Assembly: GCA_023404705.1 (NCBI GenBank) | Contig: JAEYAU010000140.1 | Location: 1 to 7,657, forward strand | DNA length: 7,657 bases | Source of the DNA: Pseudomonadota bacterium | GTDB lineage: Bacteria; Pseudomonadota; Alphaproteobacteria; Rhizobiales; Xanthobacteraceae | Direction of reading: 5' to 3' | Shown: positions 6,407 through 7,657 of the stretch, in pieces | Layout: the number at the start of each line of letters is the position of its first letter | How positions within the stretch are numbered: the first letter of the stretch is position 1 | Made by a program: the position numbers and the translations under genes | Notes under the pieces: model-generated | What the model was told of the DNA's origin: nothing | The model's input: the letters and a program-made list of their open reading frames with translations, nothing else | Database searches by the model: none

Positions 6407-7495
6407 ATGCCTCGGCTGACAGCCACCCGTTGCGTCACCCTTGTGGCGTCCGCGCTCTTCGGCGTCGCAGCCTTTGCGCCGCGCGCGGATGCGCAGGCGA
6501 TGCAGGAAGTCACGTTCATCGTCGTCAACAACCTGTTCTCGACGCCCGCCTTCGTTGCGGTGGAGAACGGCTATTGGGCCGCGCAGGGTCTCAACGTGAA
6601 GGTCAAGCTCACGGCGAGCGGCCGGCAAGTGACGCAGTCGCTGCAGGCCGGCGAGGCGCAGTTCGGTCACGCGGCGCTCAGCACCACCACGGCCTCGGCG
6701 CGCGCGAGCGGCAATCTGCTGAAGGGCGTGATGCCCTACTACAACGCGGCCGATCACATCGCAAAGGCGGGCGGCCGCTCCATCATCGGCCGCAAGGACC
6801 GCGGCATCGACCCCGCCAATCCGAAGTCGATGGAAGGCAAGAAGATCGCCTATCTGCGCGGCAGCACCAACGATGTGTACCTGCGCATGTGGTTCCACAA
6901 GCACAAGCTCGACATCAACAAGTCGCAGCTCGTCAACGTGCCGGTGGCCGACATGCCGATCACACTCTCCCAGGGCCTCGCCGACGCGATCGCGCCGTGG
7001 GAGCCCTATACGTCGCAAGCCGTGCGCGAGCTCGGCGCCAACGCCGTGGAGGTGAGTCGCGGCGAAGCCGGCCTCGTCTCCGACGTGATCGGCGTGGTCG
7101 CGCATGAGAGCTGGATCGCCAAGAACTACGACCTGCTCGAGAAGTTCTCGATTGGCATCGCGGAGGCCGCGCAGGCGATCCGCAAGAACCCGAAGCAGGC
7201 CGCCGAGATCGCCACGCGCTACATCGACGGGCTCAACGTTGCAGACGCCGAGGCAGGTCTCAAGTATCTGAGCTGGGATCCGCGCATCTCGGTGTGCACC
7301 ACCGAAGGCATCGTGCGCGCCGGCAATGATATGATCAAGGACGGCCTGATCAAGCGCGACAAGCCGTTCGAGGCCGCCGAGTTCATCGATGACACGGTGC
7401 TCAAGCGCGTGATGGATAAGAAGCCGGAGCTGTTCTCGGATCTGCCGGCGCTGCCGAAAACGCTGGCCGAGTGCAAGGGGCAGCTGCCGGGGTGA
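6407..7495 (+). CDS. Periplasmic ABC substrate-binding protein, NMT1/SsuA (NitT/TauT) family
   Basis: The 362-residue precursor has a Sec signal peptide: a basic N-terminus (MPRLTATR), a hydrophobic core (about 10-24) and a likely cleavage after ADA (27-29). The mature part follows the NMT1/SsuA pattern. An early strand region EVTFIVVNNLFSTPAFVAVENGYW (34-57) is followed by GLNVKVKLTASGRQVTQSLQAGEAQFGHAA (61-90), in which ligand-site residues usually lie. SMEGKKIAYLRGSTND (141-156) and DAIAPWEPYTSQAV (193-206) are typical of the second lobe. Such proteins deliver sulfonates, nitrate, thiamine precursors or aromatic acids to an ABC permease. Ligand specificity cannot be read here. No cognate permease or ATPase lies downstream before the repeat element, so it may serve a transporter elsewhere. 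Its 214-base leader suggests its own promoter. Confidence 0.88.
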   Translation: MPRLTATRCVTLVASALFGVAAFAPRADAQAMQEVTFIVVNNLFSTPAFVAVENGYWAAQGLNVKVKLTASGRQVTQSLQAGEAQFGHAALSTTTASARASGNLLKGVMPYYNAADHIAKAGGRSIIGRKDRGIDPANPKSMEGKKIAYLRGSTNDVYLRMWFHKHKLDINKSQLVNVPVADMPITLSQGLADAIAPWEPYTSQAVRELGANAVEVSRGEAGLVSDVIGVVAHESWIAKNYDLLEKFSIGIAEAAQAIRKNPKQAAEIATRYIDGLNVADAEAGLKYLSWDPRISVCTTEGIVRAGNDMIKDGLIKRDKPFEAAEFIDDTVLKRVMDKKPELFSDLPALPKTLAECKGQLPG

Positions 7496-7530
7496 GGACA
7501 ATGTCTGCTCGCTCAACCTTGACCCGTCAT

Positions 7531-7655
7531 CCTGAGGTGCGAGCGGACGAAGTCCGCGAGCCTCGAAGGATGAACGGCCGAGGCGCTGCAACGAGTGCGC
7601 GGCGGCTCAGCGGCCGTCGCCCTTCGAGGCTCGGGCTTCGCCCTCGCACCTCAGG
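7531..7655. repeat. REP-like interspersed palindromic element with nested hairpins
   Basis: The outer arms CCTGAGGTGCGAG (7531-7543) and 7643-7655 are perfect 13-base inverted copies, as are the inner arms CGAGCCTCGAAGG (7557-7569) and 7621-7633. Between outer and inner arm each side carries its own small hairpin: CGGAC-GAA-GTCCG (7544-7556) on the left and GGC-TTC-GCC (7634-7642) on the right. A further stem, ACGGCCG (7574-7580) with 7611-7617, closes the centre. The whole can fold as a cruciform or multi-branched stem. Similar CCTGAGG...CCTCGAAGGATG elements are, from memory, dispersed between genes in many Bradyrhizobium-like genomes. It starts 35 bases after the stop of the binding-protein gene and may terminate or stabilise that transcript. 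The window ends two bases past the right arm. Confidence 0.85.
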
Positions 7656-7657
7656 GT

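Noticed and set aside
6134..7591. Long open frame on the - strand (about 485 codons) opposite the NMT1-type gene
   Set aside because: It is antisense to a gene with a clear signal peptide and ribosome binding site. Its translation is His/Arg/Asp/Leu-rich low-complexity sequence typical of the reverse frame of GC-rich genes, and it runs through the intergenic region and into the repeat.
7501..7657. ATG at 7501 with an open frame to the window end
   Set aside because: The frame is made almost entirely of the palindromic repeat and gives an Arg-rich product. Repeat elements of this kind often stay open by chance.

Overview
The window is GC-rich, gene-dense bacterial DNA with every gene on the + strand. 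The strongly GC-biased third positions, the families of the genes and a complex palindromic repeat at the right edge suggest an alphaproteobacterium of the Hyphomicrobiales (Bradyrhizobium / Rhodopseudomonas / Xanthobacteraceae-like). This placement comes from recognising style and families, not from a database search.

Left part (1-3440): the last codons of an upstream gene, probably a periplasmic binding protein, and a GC-rich hairpin come first. They are followed by a complete, tightly packed branched-chain-amino-acid-type (HAAT/LIV) ABC importer core: two permeases (livH, livM) and two ATPases (livG, livF). Neighbouring genes overlap by 1, 4 and 8 bases, so they form one translationally coupled operon. 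In this group of bacteria such transporters often carry amides, aromatic acids or short organic acids rather than leucine, so the substrate is open.

Middle part (3504-6192): a TRAP-family (DctP-like) solute-binding protein has no signal peptide and no DctQ/DctM membrane partner in the window. After it come a beta-hydroxyacid dehydrogenase (3-hydroxyisobutyrate dehydrogenase / tartronate semialdehyde reductase superfamily) and an HpcH/HpaI-type metal-dependent aldolase joined by an ATGA overlap. An aldolase that releases pyruvate plus an aldehyde, coupled to an NAD-linked reductase for a semialdehyde, resembles the GarL/GarR arrangement of aldarate breakdown. The residues seen here are divergent, so the real substrate is unknown.

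Right part (6193-7657): a 214-base intergenic region holds small repeats. It precedes a secreted NMT1/SsuA-type ABC substrate-binding protein with a strong ribosome binding site and a clear signal peptide, but no permease or ATPase of its own in the window. About 35 bases after its stop lies a REP-like palindromic element with nested hairpins that runs to the window edge.

Together the genes look like an uptake-plus-catabolism cluster for an organic acid: import by the LIV-type transporter and perhaps the NMT1-type system, then aldol cleavage and reduction in the cytoplasm. I see no defence system, CRISPR array, transposase, tRNA or rRNA. The most unusual points are the leaderless DctP-like protein between transport and catabolic genes, and the architecture of the terminal repeat. 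No gene-free stretch exceeds 214 bases.
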